This document shows, one piece after another, positions 1 to 5,226 of a stretch of DNA of 5,743 bases. This stretch comes from Deltaproteobacteria bacterium (GTDB taxonomy: Bacteria; Desulfobacterota; Desulfobacteria; Desulfobacterales; JAFDCJ01), in the NCBI GenBank assembly GCA_019310665.1, contig JAFDDW010000158.1:1-5743 (forward strand), written 5' to 3'. The number at the start of each line of letters is the position of its first letter. The stretch's first letter is position 1. Below the pieces are notes generated by a model. That model worked only from the letters and a program-made list of their open reading frames with translations, did not search any database and had not been told where the DNA came from. A program made the translations under genes and the position numbers.

Positions 1-659
1 ACCTGTCGCCCCCCGCGTGTCCCGCTCAGATAATTCTCATAGGCCTTTTCCGCACCGTACTTGCCGATGAAATCACCCCGGCGCCGTCCCGGATATAGTT
101 TGGCGGCCAGCTCATCGGGGCTAATTTCGCTCAAATAGCCGATAAGATGGGCCGCATCCCGCACATTAAGATAATGTCTTCGCAGCTTAACATTGACGGC
201 TATCCCGGGCAGATCATGTTTATGGGCTTCAATGGTTGCCAGGGCATTTCGACCGATATCCTGCTTAAGCAGGATCGGCTTATAGGCAGAAACGCCTTTG
301 CTGGCGGTAAGTTTCAGCATCAATTCCTCGCTGGGAACCATGAGGTGTTTCGAAACTTTTTTAATGGTCTCTTCAACCTCGCCGGCATCTTTTAACGTAA
401 CACTGACATCGAAAGATGGACGGTTTTCCACCAGAACATAATCATTGCGATCGCTGATCAGTCCCCTGGGAGGCTCTATGCTTTGCAATCTAATCCTGTT
501 GTTGAGTGACAACAGGCGGTATTCTTCGCCCCTGATCACCTGAAGATAAATCAGCCGCAATAAAAGAACAGCAAAAACCGCCAGGACGCATATCATGACA
601 CCTGTAACGCGTTGCCTGTACCAGTCGGTATCTGCTGTTTTTAAGTACTTATCTACCAT
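1..659 (-). CDS. mrdA: Penicillin-binding protein 2 (peptidoglycan transpeptidase of the elongasome), N-terminal part
   Basis: PBP2 is the class B transpeptidase that cross-links new peptidoglycan during cylinder elongation, working with RodA and the MreBCD complex at the inner membrane. I translated 219 complete codons from the ATG at 659-657; the frame is open to the left edge, so the gene is cut off. Residues 1-17 are a short polar cytoplasmic tail, and about 20-40 form one membrane anchor (VMICVLAVFAVLLLRLIYLQ). Residues 63-71 (PPRGLISDR) are the hallmark start of the PBP dimerisation domain. IGYLSEIS (173-180) and GKYGAEKAYE (199-208) are typical of PBP2. The catalytic SxxK, SxN and KTG motifs lie outside the window, so activity cannot be judged. 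No other ATG, GTG or TTG precedes this start before an in-frame stop at 725-723. No Shine-Dalgarno sequence is evident; heptad repeats reach to about 11 bases upstream. It follows mreD, as in many proteobacteria. Confidence 0.93.
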   Translation of the reverse strand, partial: MVDKYLKTADTDWYRQRVTGVMICVLAVFAVLLLRLIYLQVIRGEEYRLLSLNNRIRLQSIEPPRGLISDRNDYVLVENRPSFDVSVTLKDAGEVEETIKKVSKHLMVPSEELMLKLTASKGVSAYKPILLKQDIGRNALATIEAHKHDLPGIAVNVKLRRHYLNVRDAAHLIGYLSEISPDELAAKLYPGRRRGDFIGKYGAEKAYENYLSGTRGGRQ

Positions 660-670
660 GATATTTAAAT

Positions 671-820
671 GACGATTGACGAATGATTTCGGAATGACGA
701 ACGACGAATGAAAAATGAAGAATTATGGAAGTCGCTTCGCTCCATCGTCTTGTTTATACCAAATTATAAAATGATGGTACTCCCTAATTCGACATTCGTC
801 ATTCGCCATTCGTCATTCGG
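671..820. repeat. Inverted heptad array A (GACGAAT type) between mreD and mrdA
   Basis: The left arm holds eight degenerate 7-base units in unbroken register from 671 to 726 (for example gacgatt 671-677, gacgaat 678-684). The right arm holds four cattcgN units at 793-820, preceded by aattcga at 786-792. The reverse complement of 785-820 matches 690-725 at 29 of 36 positions by hand alignment, so the two arms can form a long imperfect hairpin with a loop of about 59 bases. The right arm overlaps the end of mreD and supplies its stop codon. The left arm ends just upstream of the mrdA start. It is a repeat by direct inspection; its origin and function are unknown. Confidence 0.85.
734..740 (-). 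other. GCGAAGC mini-hairpin motif in the loop of array A
   Basis: Read on the minus strand, 740-734 is GCGAAGC, within a longer GGAGCGAAGCGAC. The single-stranded DNA heptamer d(GCGAAGC) is known to form an unusually stable mini-hairpin. Here it sits in the loop between the inverted heptad arms. Whether it matters in vivo is inference. Confidence 0.4.
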
Positions 821-1334
821 ATTTGCGGGCATAAAACGCCCTAAAGCCGGAATCCAACCAGGTGTACGTATTTCTGAAAATTATAAGAAATAAAGATCCC
901 GTAAGCACAGCCCACAGGACTTGGATGGTAACGATCGTTACTGCATCACCGGCAAACTGCTGTTCGGGACCAAAAGCAGCAAAAGTGCCCAGGAAGATGA
1001 GGTTCTCCATCAGCACACCAGCGGCAACAATAAGCGTCACAATAAACAGACGATTTCCTACCTGAAGGATTAGGGTGATCCCTTTAACCCCGATTAACAG
1101 CCAGAAATAGGTCGTCAAATAAAGCCCGAAGGGACCCCCGGAAAGGTTGTCCATTATAAACCCAACAAATACGACAACCAGAAGACTTTCGCGAACAGAA
1201 CGGGAGAGGCTGAGATAAACAATAAAGGGGATCAACAGATCATAGAATCTGCCCGGCACAGACAAATGAGGCATGACCGTTGTCTGCAAAATGACCAGGA
1301 ACAGACAGATCCCTATGTTGAAACCGTAACTCAT
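813..1334 (-). CDS. mreD: Rod shape-determining protein MreD
   Basis: MreD is a small integral membrane protein of the MreBCD-RodA-PBP2 elongation complex and is needed for rod shape. The product is 173 residues, the usual size for the family, and strongly hydrophobic. Likely membrane segments lie at about 6-22, 30-45, 50-80 (probably two), 96-118 and 131-153. The stretch GFIMDNLSGGPFGLY (58-72) matches the conserved MreD region with its Asp and Gly-rich turn. Its ATG (1334-1332) overlaps the mreC stop as ATGA, which points to translational coupling. The last codons (Ser-Glu-stop, TCC GAA TGA) lie inside heptad array A, so the C-terminus was probably set or altered when the repeat arrived. 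Identity rests on hydrophobic pattern, that motif, size and position after mreC. Confidence 0.92.
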   Translation of the reverse strand: MSYGFNIGICLFLVILQTTVMPHLSVPGRFYDLLIPFIVYLSLSRSVRESLLVVVFVGFIMDNLSGGPFGLYLTTYFWLLIGVKGITLILQVGNRLFIVTLIVAAGVLMENLIFLGTFAAFGPEQQFAGDAVTIVTIQVLWAVLTGSLFLIIFRNTYTWLDSGFRAFYARKSE

Positions 1335-2164
1335 TGCCGGCTCGCCATGTCATGTCTTTGAACTTCCAGGACCACCAACACCTCTTCAAGTTTCTCAAAG
1401 TCAACAAAGGGCGTTATGATAACTTCGTGGAATATGTCGGCGTCATGCTCGATGACTTCCGATACAAACCCGATGCGCAATCCTTTAGGGTAAACACCAT
1501 CCAAACCGGATGATAGGACGGTATCGCCGACGCGAACGTCATTTTTTCGCAACACAAAATCCAGTCGGCATTGATCGGTTGATTCGCCTTTGATAACGCC
1601 CCGTGCTCTGGTTCGTTGCACCAGGGCATCCACTGCGCTGTTGCGGTCGACAATCAACATGACTTTAGAATAGTGGTTGGATACTTCGATTACCTGGCCT
1701 GCAATTCCTTGCGGCATCACCACCGGCAGCCCCTTGGTCAACCCGTCGGTTTTTCCCTTATCAATGATAACCGTTTTAAACCAGGCCGATGGGTCTTTGC
1801 CGATGACCTCGGCCGCGACGACCATTTCGGTAATGGTTTTCTCGAAGTTAAGTAAAGTGCGCAGACGGGTGTTGGCCAGTTCGGTTTCCTGCCACTGGTT
1901 ACTGACTTCACTTGCCTGATTCAGTTGCGACCTTAAGATTTGATTCTGTCTGGTGACGGTAACCAGATAGAAGTACTCATGCCAGATGTCCCGGGTAAAC
2001 CGCATCGTGCGGGTAACCAGTTCCTGGAAGGGAGAAATAAAGGAAATAGCGATTCGCTCAAGACCAAAGGCCGTGTAACGTTTGCTGCTAGCTGAAAGGA
2101 CAATGATGTTGACGGCAATCAAAACGATGACGCCAACGATGAGCACCATTTTTTTGGAAAACAT
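1331..2164 (-). CDS. mreC: Rod shape-determining protein MreC
   Basis: MreC is a bitopic inner-membrane protein whose periplasmic domain binds and activates PBP2, linking it to MreB. The product is 277 residues, within the family range. Residues 6-25 form one membrane anchor. About 68-108 is a polar, probably coiled-coil stretch (VTRQNQILRSQLNQASEV). The double beta-barrel domain follows: VIGKDPSAWFKTVIIDKGKTDG from 120, the DRNSAVDALVQRTRARGVIKG segment from 173, SSGLDGVYPKGLRIGFV at 218-234, and PFVDFEKLEEVLVV at 252-265. All are family signatures. The ATG at 2164-2162 has no clear Shine-Dalgarno sequence; the next Met (codon 6) has none either, so I keep the longer form. It is separated from mreB by 272 bases, wider than usual for this operon, and overlaps mreD by four bases. 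Confidence 0.96.
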   Translation of the reverse strand: MFSKKMVLIVGVIVLIAVNIIVLSASSKRYTAFGLERIAISFISPFQELVTRTMRFTRDIWHEYFYLVTVTRQNQILRSQLNQASEVSNQWQETELANTRLRTLLNFEKTITEMVVAAEVIGKDPSAWFKTVIIDKGKTDGLTKGLPVVMPQGIAGQVIEVSNHYSKVMLIVDRNSAVDALVQRTRARGVIKGESTDQCRLDFVLRKNDVRVGDTVLSSGLDGVYPKGLRIGFVSEVIEHDADIFHEVIITPFVDFEKLEEVLVVLEVQRHDMASRQ

Positions 2165-2192
2165 AGATCTGAACGTTTCGGAATTTCTATCA

Positions 2193-2203
2193 CGCCGTCG
2201 GCG
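2193..2203. other. Small GC-rich hairpin upstream of mreC
   Basis: CGCC (2193-2196) and GGCG (2200-2203) form a four-base stem around a three-base loop, about 30 bases upstream of the mreC start. On the minus strand no T-run follows the stem, so it does not look like an intrinsic terminator for mreB. It may be a minor leader structure or chance. The surrounding 2165-2262 shows no repeat and no promoter that I would defend. Confidence 0.25.
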
Positions 2204-2262
2204 CGAAAAATACAGGGTATTTTTTTAGGTCTGAGTTTTGGCCCCAATCATGGAATTAATCC

Positions 2263-2405
2263 ATTTTGGATTTTAGATTGCGGATTGCGGATTGCGGATT
2301 TAAAAAACAAAACCTTACATTCCAGGCACGAAGCCTTTAACCCGCAACTCATATTCGGCCTATCAGTTCTTTCCAATCCGAAATCCCAAATCACAAATCC
2401 AAAAT
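2263..2405. repeat. Inverted heptad array B (ATTGCGG / AATCNNA type) between mreB and mreC
   Basis: The left arm has six units in exact 7-base register from 2263 to 2304, including three identical attgcgg copies at 2277-2297. The right arm has five units of pattern aatcNNa from 2375 to 2409. The reverse complement of 2374-2405 matches 2263-2294 at 27 of 32 positions, giving a large imperfect hairpin with a loop of 79 bases. The right arm contains AAATCAC (2388-2394), the same unit that makes up the tandem core of array D. It lies inside what is normally a tight mreB-mreC junction, yet lacks an obvious terminator T-run. Confidence 0.82.
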
Positions 2406-2412
2406 CGAAAGG

Positions 2413-2433
2413 CCCGCAACGCGCAACCCGAAT
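2413..2433. repeat. Three CCCGCAA-like heptads abutting the mreB stop codon
   Basis: Units cccgcaa (2413-2419), cgcgcaa (2420-2426) and cccgaat (2427-2433) run in 7-base register and end three bases before the mreB stop codon (2437-2439). A further isolated cccgcaa lies at 2341-2347 in the loop of array B. They are probably part of the same composite element. Three degenerate units is weak evidence taken alone. Confidence 0.5.
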
Positions 2434-2436
2434 TTC

Positions 2437-3480
2437 TCAGGTTATAAGCACTTCCCTTAAGAATTCGAGATTATCCAGAGCTTTTCCCGAACCCAGCGCC
2501 ACGGTGGACAACGGATCTTCCGTAACGGTAATTGGAAGGCTGGTTTCTTCTCGAAGCAAACGGTCCAGGTTTTTAAGCAACGCTCCCCCACCGGTCAGGA
2601 TAATTCCCCGGTCGACAATGTCAGCGGACAATTCCGGCGGTGTCTGCTCCAGGGCAATCTTGACGGTCTCGATAATCGCATCGATTTGCTCGGAGATCGA
2701 GATCCTGATCTCTTCCGAATCGATGGACAATATTTTAGGGATACCCGAAGCCAGATCGCGGCCTTTGACTTCTATGGTTTCCAAATTTTGCGGATCCGGA
2801 TACGCATTGCCGATGGTGGTCTTGATCACTTCGGCACTCCGCTCACCAATCAACAGGTTATACTTGCGTTTGATGTACTGGATGATGGCGGAATCCATTT
2901 TATCACCGGCGACACGCACGGAACGGCTGTAAACAATACCTTTTAACGAAATGACTGCGACCTCGGTCGTTCCGCCCCCGATGTCAACTACCATATTGCA
3001 GGTCGGCTCGGAAATCGGAAGACCGGCTCCAATCGCGGCGGCCATGGGTTCTTCGATCAGGAACACCTCCCGGGCGCCGGCTGATTCAGCCGATTCTCTT
3101 ACCGCTCGTTTTTCAACCTGGGTGATTCCGGAAGGAACAGCCACTATAATCCTGGGCCGCACAAAAGTTCTTCGATTGTGAACTTTGTGAATGAAGTGTC
3201 TGAGCATCGCTTCGGTTACTTCAAAATCAGCTATGACCCCATCCCGCATCGGTCGAATCGCCAAAATGTTACCCGGGGTCTTACCGAGCATATTTTTGGC
3301 TTCGAGACCAACGGCCAGAACCCGGTTTTTGGAGCGGTTACCGGTGCTGACTGCCACCACGGATGGTTCACTTAACACGATTCCCTTGCCTTTTACATAT
3401 ACCAGGGTGTTGGCTGTACCCAGATCAATTGCAAGGTCGTTTGAGAACATCCCCAGAATTCCATCTAAAAAAAGATTCAT
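2437..3480 (-). CDS. mreB: Rod shape-determining protein MreB (bacterial actin)
   Basis: MreB is an ATP-binding actin homologue that forms membrane-attached filaments and orients the elongation machinery. From the ATG at 3480-3478 the product is 347 residues, a typical MreB length. The N-terminus (MNLFLDGILGMFSND) looks like the amphipathic membrane-binding segment. Actin-fold motifs are all present: phosphate-1 DLGTANT (19-25), the connecting IEEPMAAAIGAG (142-153), phosphate-2 DIGGGTTE (166-173) and the adenosine loop GIILTGGGALL (292-302). An in-frame ATG six codons upstream (3498) exists, but the 3480 start has GAGGT three bases before it and gives the standard N-terminus, so I prefer it. 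mreC, mreD and mrdA follow on the same strand, the classical order. It is the first mre gene and is preceded by an AT-rich region with a candidate promoter. No key residue looks altered. Confidence 0.98.
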   Translation of the reverse strand: MNLFLDGILGMFSNDLAIDLGTANTLVYVKGKGIVLSEPSVVAVSTGNRSKNRVLAVGLEAKNMLGKTPGNILAIRPMRDGVIADFEVTEAMLRHFIHKVHNRRTFVRPRIIVAVPSGITQVEKRAVRESAESAGAREVFLIEEPMAAAIGAGLPISEPTCNMVVDIGGGTTEVAVISLKGIVYSRSVRVAGDKMDSAIIQYIKRKYNLLIGERSAEVIKTTIGNAYPDPQNLETIEVKGRDLASGIPKILSIDSEEIRISISEQIDAIIETVKIALEQTPPELSADIVDRGIILTGGGALLKNLDRLLREETSLPITVTEDPLSTVALGSGKALDNLEFLREVLIT

Positions 3481-3483
3481 GAT

Positions 3484-3488
3484 ACCTC
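3484..3488 (-). promoter_or_regulatory. Ribosome binding site of mreB
   Basis: On the minus strand GAGGT lies three bases before the ATG at 3480. It is the only convincing Shine-Dalgarno sequence in the window, and it decides for the 347-residue form of MreB over the start at 3498. Confidence 0.75.
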
Positions 3489-3494
3489 GTAAAT

Positions 3495-3510
3495 GCACAC
3501 TTGGATGTGC
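3495..3510 (-). promoter_or_regulatory. Small stem-loop in the mreB leader
   Basis: GCACA and TGTGC (3506-3510 and 3495-3499 as read on the minus strand) form a five-base perfect stem with a six-base loop, six bases upstream of the ribosome binding site. It could affect translation of mreB or leader stability; a stem this short may be chance. Confidence 0.3.
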
Positions 3511-3570
3511 CGGTTTGTTAATTTTTTTAACTTAAATATAGAAAAAAATCAGTAAATTACTATCAGAATT

Positions 3571-3579
3571 ATCATAACA
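3571..3579 (-). promoter_or_regulatory. Candidate extended -10 promoter for mreB
   Basis: The minus strand reads TGTTATGAT: a TGn extension followed by TATGAT, which matches the sigma-70 -10 consensus at five of six positions. It lies about 90 bases upstream of the mreB start in a markedly AT-rich stretch (3520-3605). No good -35 box is found at 17 bases, which extended -10 promoters tolerate. Such motifs arise by chance in AT-rich DNA, so this is tentative. Confidence 0.4.
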
Positions 3580-3633
3580 CTACAAGAAAAAATTATCACC
3601 AAAAAAATGATGCCGGTGTGAAAAAATTGGTTT

Positions 3634-3828
3634 CAGGTGTCAGATGACAGATGACAGAGGCTCTTGAATTGGGAATGCGGAATGCGGAAAAGGAGCTTGC
3701 TGAATGTCTGATTTTCATAATTTCCGCATTCCCGCCGGGGCGTAGGCGCAGGCCCCTATGGGCCGGAGGCCGCATTCCAACTTCCGCATTCCTTGGTGCC
3801 TGACACCCGACACCTGACACCTGACACC
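3634..3828. repeat. Composite nested inverted repeat C (CAGATGA / TGACACC and AATGCGG heptads)
   Basis: Two sets of heptads are nested. The outer arms are caggtgt, cagatga, cagatga at 3634-3654 and four tgacacc-type units at 3801-3828. The inner arms are two aatgcgg units at 3674-3687, with an imperfect unit before them, and two ccgcatt units at 3770-3776 and 3784-3790, separated by ccaactt in the same register. A further ccgcatt is at 3724-3730. Both sets keep 7-base spacing. The centre (3731-3770) is GC-rich with competing small hairpins. An open frame across this element (3820-3596, minus) encodes only low-complexity residues from the repeats and is not counted as a gene. Confidence 0.82.
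3737..3764. other. Competing GC-rich hairpins at the centre of repeat C
   Basis: GGCCC (3751-3755) and GGGCC (3760-3764) make a perfect five-base stem around CTAT. Alternatively GGGGC (3737-3741) can pair with GCCCC (3752-3756), so the two folds exclude each other. No T-run follows on either strand, so an intrinsic terminator is unlikely. Confidence 0.35.
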
Positions 3829-3853
3829 TACTAAAGCCTAAAATCCCTCTTGA

Positions 3854-3865
3854 AAATTCGAATTT
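3854..3865. other. Perfect 12-base palindrome AAATTCGAATTT
   Basis: AAATTCGAATTT is fully self-complementary and lies 17 bases past the stop codon of the serine hydrolase, between that gene and repeat C. It could be a protein-binding site or a repeat remnant; nothing else supports a role. Confidence 0.3.
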
Positions 3866-3881
3866 GGGTTGAACTCTTACC

Positions 3882-4958
3882 TCAATGCTGGCTCAGAAGA
3901 CACTGCATGACCTCGTCGTGCAGTTTGGGCCTGAACGCTTTAATGCCCTCATTGTCACGCCTTGGATGGACTCGGTTCGTCAGCAGGATGATAATAATTG
4001 AACGATCAAGATCCATCCAGAAAGATGTTCCGGTGAAGCCAAGGTGACCGACACTGTTCGGGGAGAAAAACTTTCCGGAGCCTGAGTTAAGCGGACTCGG
4101 TGTATCAAAACCGAGCGCTTTATCACTGCCCGCCAATCGACGAAAAAACAACCTCACCTGTTTTGTCTGAAATAGATTTATCGACTGCTTTCCATGATAG
4201 GCTGTCAACAGCTGAAGCAACAGGCGGTGCACATCGCAAGCGGTTCCGAAGAGTCCGGCATGACCCTGAATACCGCCGACCACATAAGCATTTTCATCGT
4301 GCACCTGACCCGCAAGCATATGCCGGCGCCAGGGGCACTGCTCCGTCGCGGCAAATACACCTTGCGGTTGGATGGCGGATAAATCCACAAAAAAAAGATT
4401 TACAAGCCCCAGCGGCTTGTAAATCATCTCGGATACAAAGTGATCAAGACGCTGGCCGCAAATTTCCTCGACCAGCCATTCCAGAATCATAAACCCGATA
4501 TCACTATACACCACCCGGCTGCCTGGGGGATGAATGAGCGGTTCGTTCACCAGAAGTTGTCGTAACGCTTTTATTCGATTTTCGGACGGCAAATGCTCGA
4601 TTTCTTTATAGAACGGTCTGTAATCGGCCAGTCCGGAATTATGGTACAATAGATTTTCGATCTTAATGGCGGCCTTTTGGTCTTTTTTAAATGCCGGCAA
4701 GGTATCACCGATATTTTGCGTCAACTCTAATTTCCTTTGCTGAACCAGAATCATCACCGCCAGCGTCGTCGCCAGCGGCTTGGTCAAAGACGCCAGGTCA
4801 AAAATCGTCTCGGTGGTCATAGCCGGCCGGGTAAGCAAGTCCCTAAAGCCAAAGGCGCCGTGGAATACAATGCGGCCCTCTTTGGAGGCCAGCAGCACGG
4901 CGCCCGGAAAGACCTTGTCACTTACCGCCTGCTGCATTAGTTGTCTAACATGTTTCAT
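3882..4958 (-). CDS. Serine hydrolase, beta-lactamase / class C penicillin-binding protein fold
   Basis: This is a 358-residue member of the beta-lactamase family (Pfam Beta-lactamase, COG1680), which includes esterases, DD-peptidases and murein-recycling enzymes. The active-site SxxK is SLTK (57-60). The second motif is YSD (151-153), a variant of YxN common in the esterase-like branch. The third is HLG (305-307) in place of KTG, followed by a typical beta strand and LLTNRVHP. VHDENA (219-224) and GHAGLF (232-237) mark a subgroup seen with or fused to murein-recycling hydrolases; this is recall, not a search result. No signal peptide or membrane segment is visible, so it is probably cytoplasmic. 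The ATG at 4958 has no clear ribosome binding site; the frame stays open 16 codons further upstream without ATG, GTG or TTG. The downstream neighbour is mreB and the upstream one an LD-carboxypeptidase, suggesting a role in wall peptide or sugar salvage. The substrate is unknown. Confidence 0.88.
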   Translation of the reverse strand: MKHVRQLMQQAVSDKVFPGAVLLASKEGRIVFHGAFGFRDLLTRPAMTTETIFDLASLTKPLATTLAVMILVQQRKLELTQNIGDTLPAFKKDQKAAIKIENLLYHNSGLADYRPFYKEIEHLPSENRIKALRQLLVNEPLIHPPGSRVVYSDIGFMILEWLVEEICGQRLDHFVSEMIYKPLGLVNLFFVDLSAIQPQGVFAATEQCPWRRHMLAGQVHDENAYVVGGIQGHAGLFGTACDVHRLLLQLLTAYHGKQSINLFQTKQVRLFFRRLAGSDKALGFDTPSPLNSGSGKFFSPNSVGHLGFTGTSFWMDLDRSIIIILLTNRVHPRRDNEGIKAFRPKLHDEVMQCLLSQH

Positions 4959-5014
4959 GTCGAGTTGTTCGCTTTTATCAGTCCAGTGTTGCTCATCGTC
5001 GGGAATTTATAAAA

Positions 5015-5150
5015 AAATATCAAATAACAAGCACCAAATTCCAAATAAATTCCAAATTCGAAATTTCAATGACCGAAACCAAAGCGTTTTGAATTTGTGT
5101 TTTTGGTTATTGGGTATTATTTGTGATTTGTGATTTGTGATTTGTGATTT
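5015..5150. repeat. Inverted heptad array D (AAATNNC type) between the LD-carboxypeptidase and hydrolase genes
   Basis: The left arm runs as AAATNNC-like units: four at 5015-5042, then a 4-base partial unit (aaat, 5043-5046), then a renewed register at 5047-5074. The right arm is four identical gtgattt copies at 5123-5150 (AAATCAC on the minus strand). Closer in, aaccaaa (5077-5083) pairs with tttggtt (5102-5108), closing a hairpin with an 18-base loop. The 4-base slip suggests growth or loss by replication slippage. The rest of the 4959-5226 gap holds no recognisable gene or site. Confidence 0.82.
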
Positions 5151-5226
5151 ACCGGTTCAAATATGTTGGACTCTGATCTTTGAAAGACCAATAAACTCAC
5201 AGCAACTAACTACTGACAACATACCC

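Noticed and set aside
147..395. An 82-codon open frame on the plus strand
   Set aside because: It is antisense to the PBP2 N-terminal region, whose minus-strand translation carries clear family motifs.
671..820. CRISPR array
   Set aside because: Units are 7 bases and contiguous, without spacers, and no cas gene is present.
2285..2932. A 215-codon open frame on the plus strand
   Set aside because: It runs antisense through the 3' half of mreB and starts inside array B. The opposite frame encodes an unmistakable MreB.
3596..3820. A 74-codon open frame on the minus strand across repeat C
   Set aside because: It is built mostly from heptad repeats and GC-rich hairpin sequence, with no recognisable domain or ribosome binding site. 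Stop-free translation of repeats explains it.
3495..3881. Intrinsic terminator after the serine hydrolase gene
   Set aside because: Several hairpins are possible, but none is followed on the minus strand by a proper U-run at the stem base. T-runs near 3590-3607 are not preceded by a strong stem.
4100..4492. A 130-codon open frame on the plus strand
   Set aside because: It lies antisense within the serine hydrolase, whose active-site motifs are intact on the other strand. The product is basic and low in hydrophobic residues, as expected of a shadow frame.
660..5226. Classical REP/BIME elements moved by a RAYT transposase
   Set aside because: REP units are about 20-40 bases with a conserved head tetranucleotide and one hairpin each. 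Here the units are 7 bases, differ from gap to gap, and no RAYT gene is in the window. A trans-acting enzyme elsewhere cannot be excluded.
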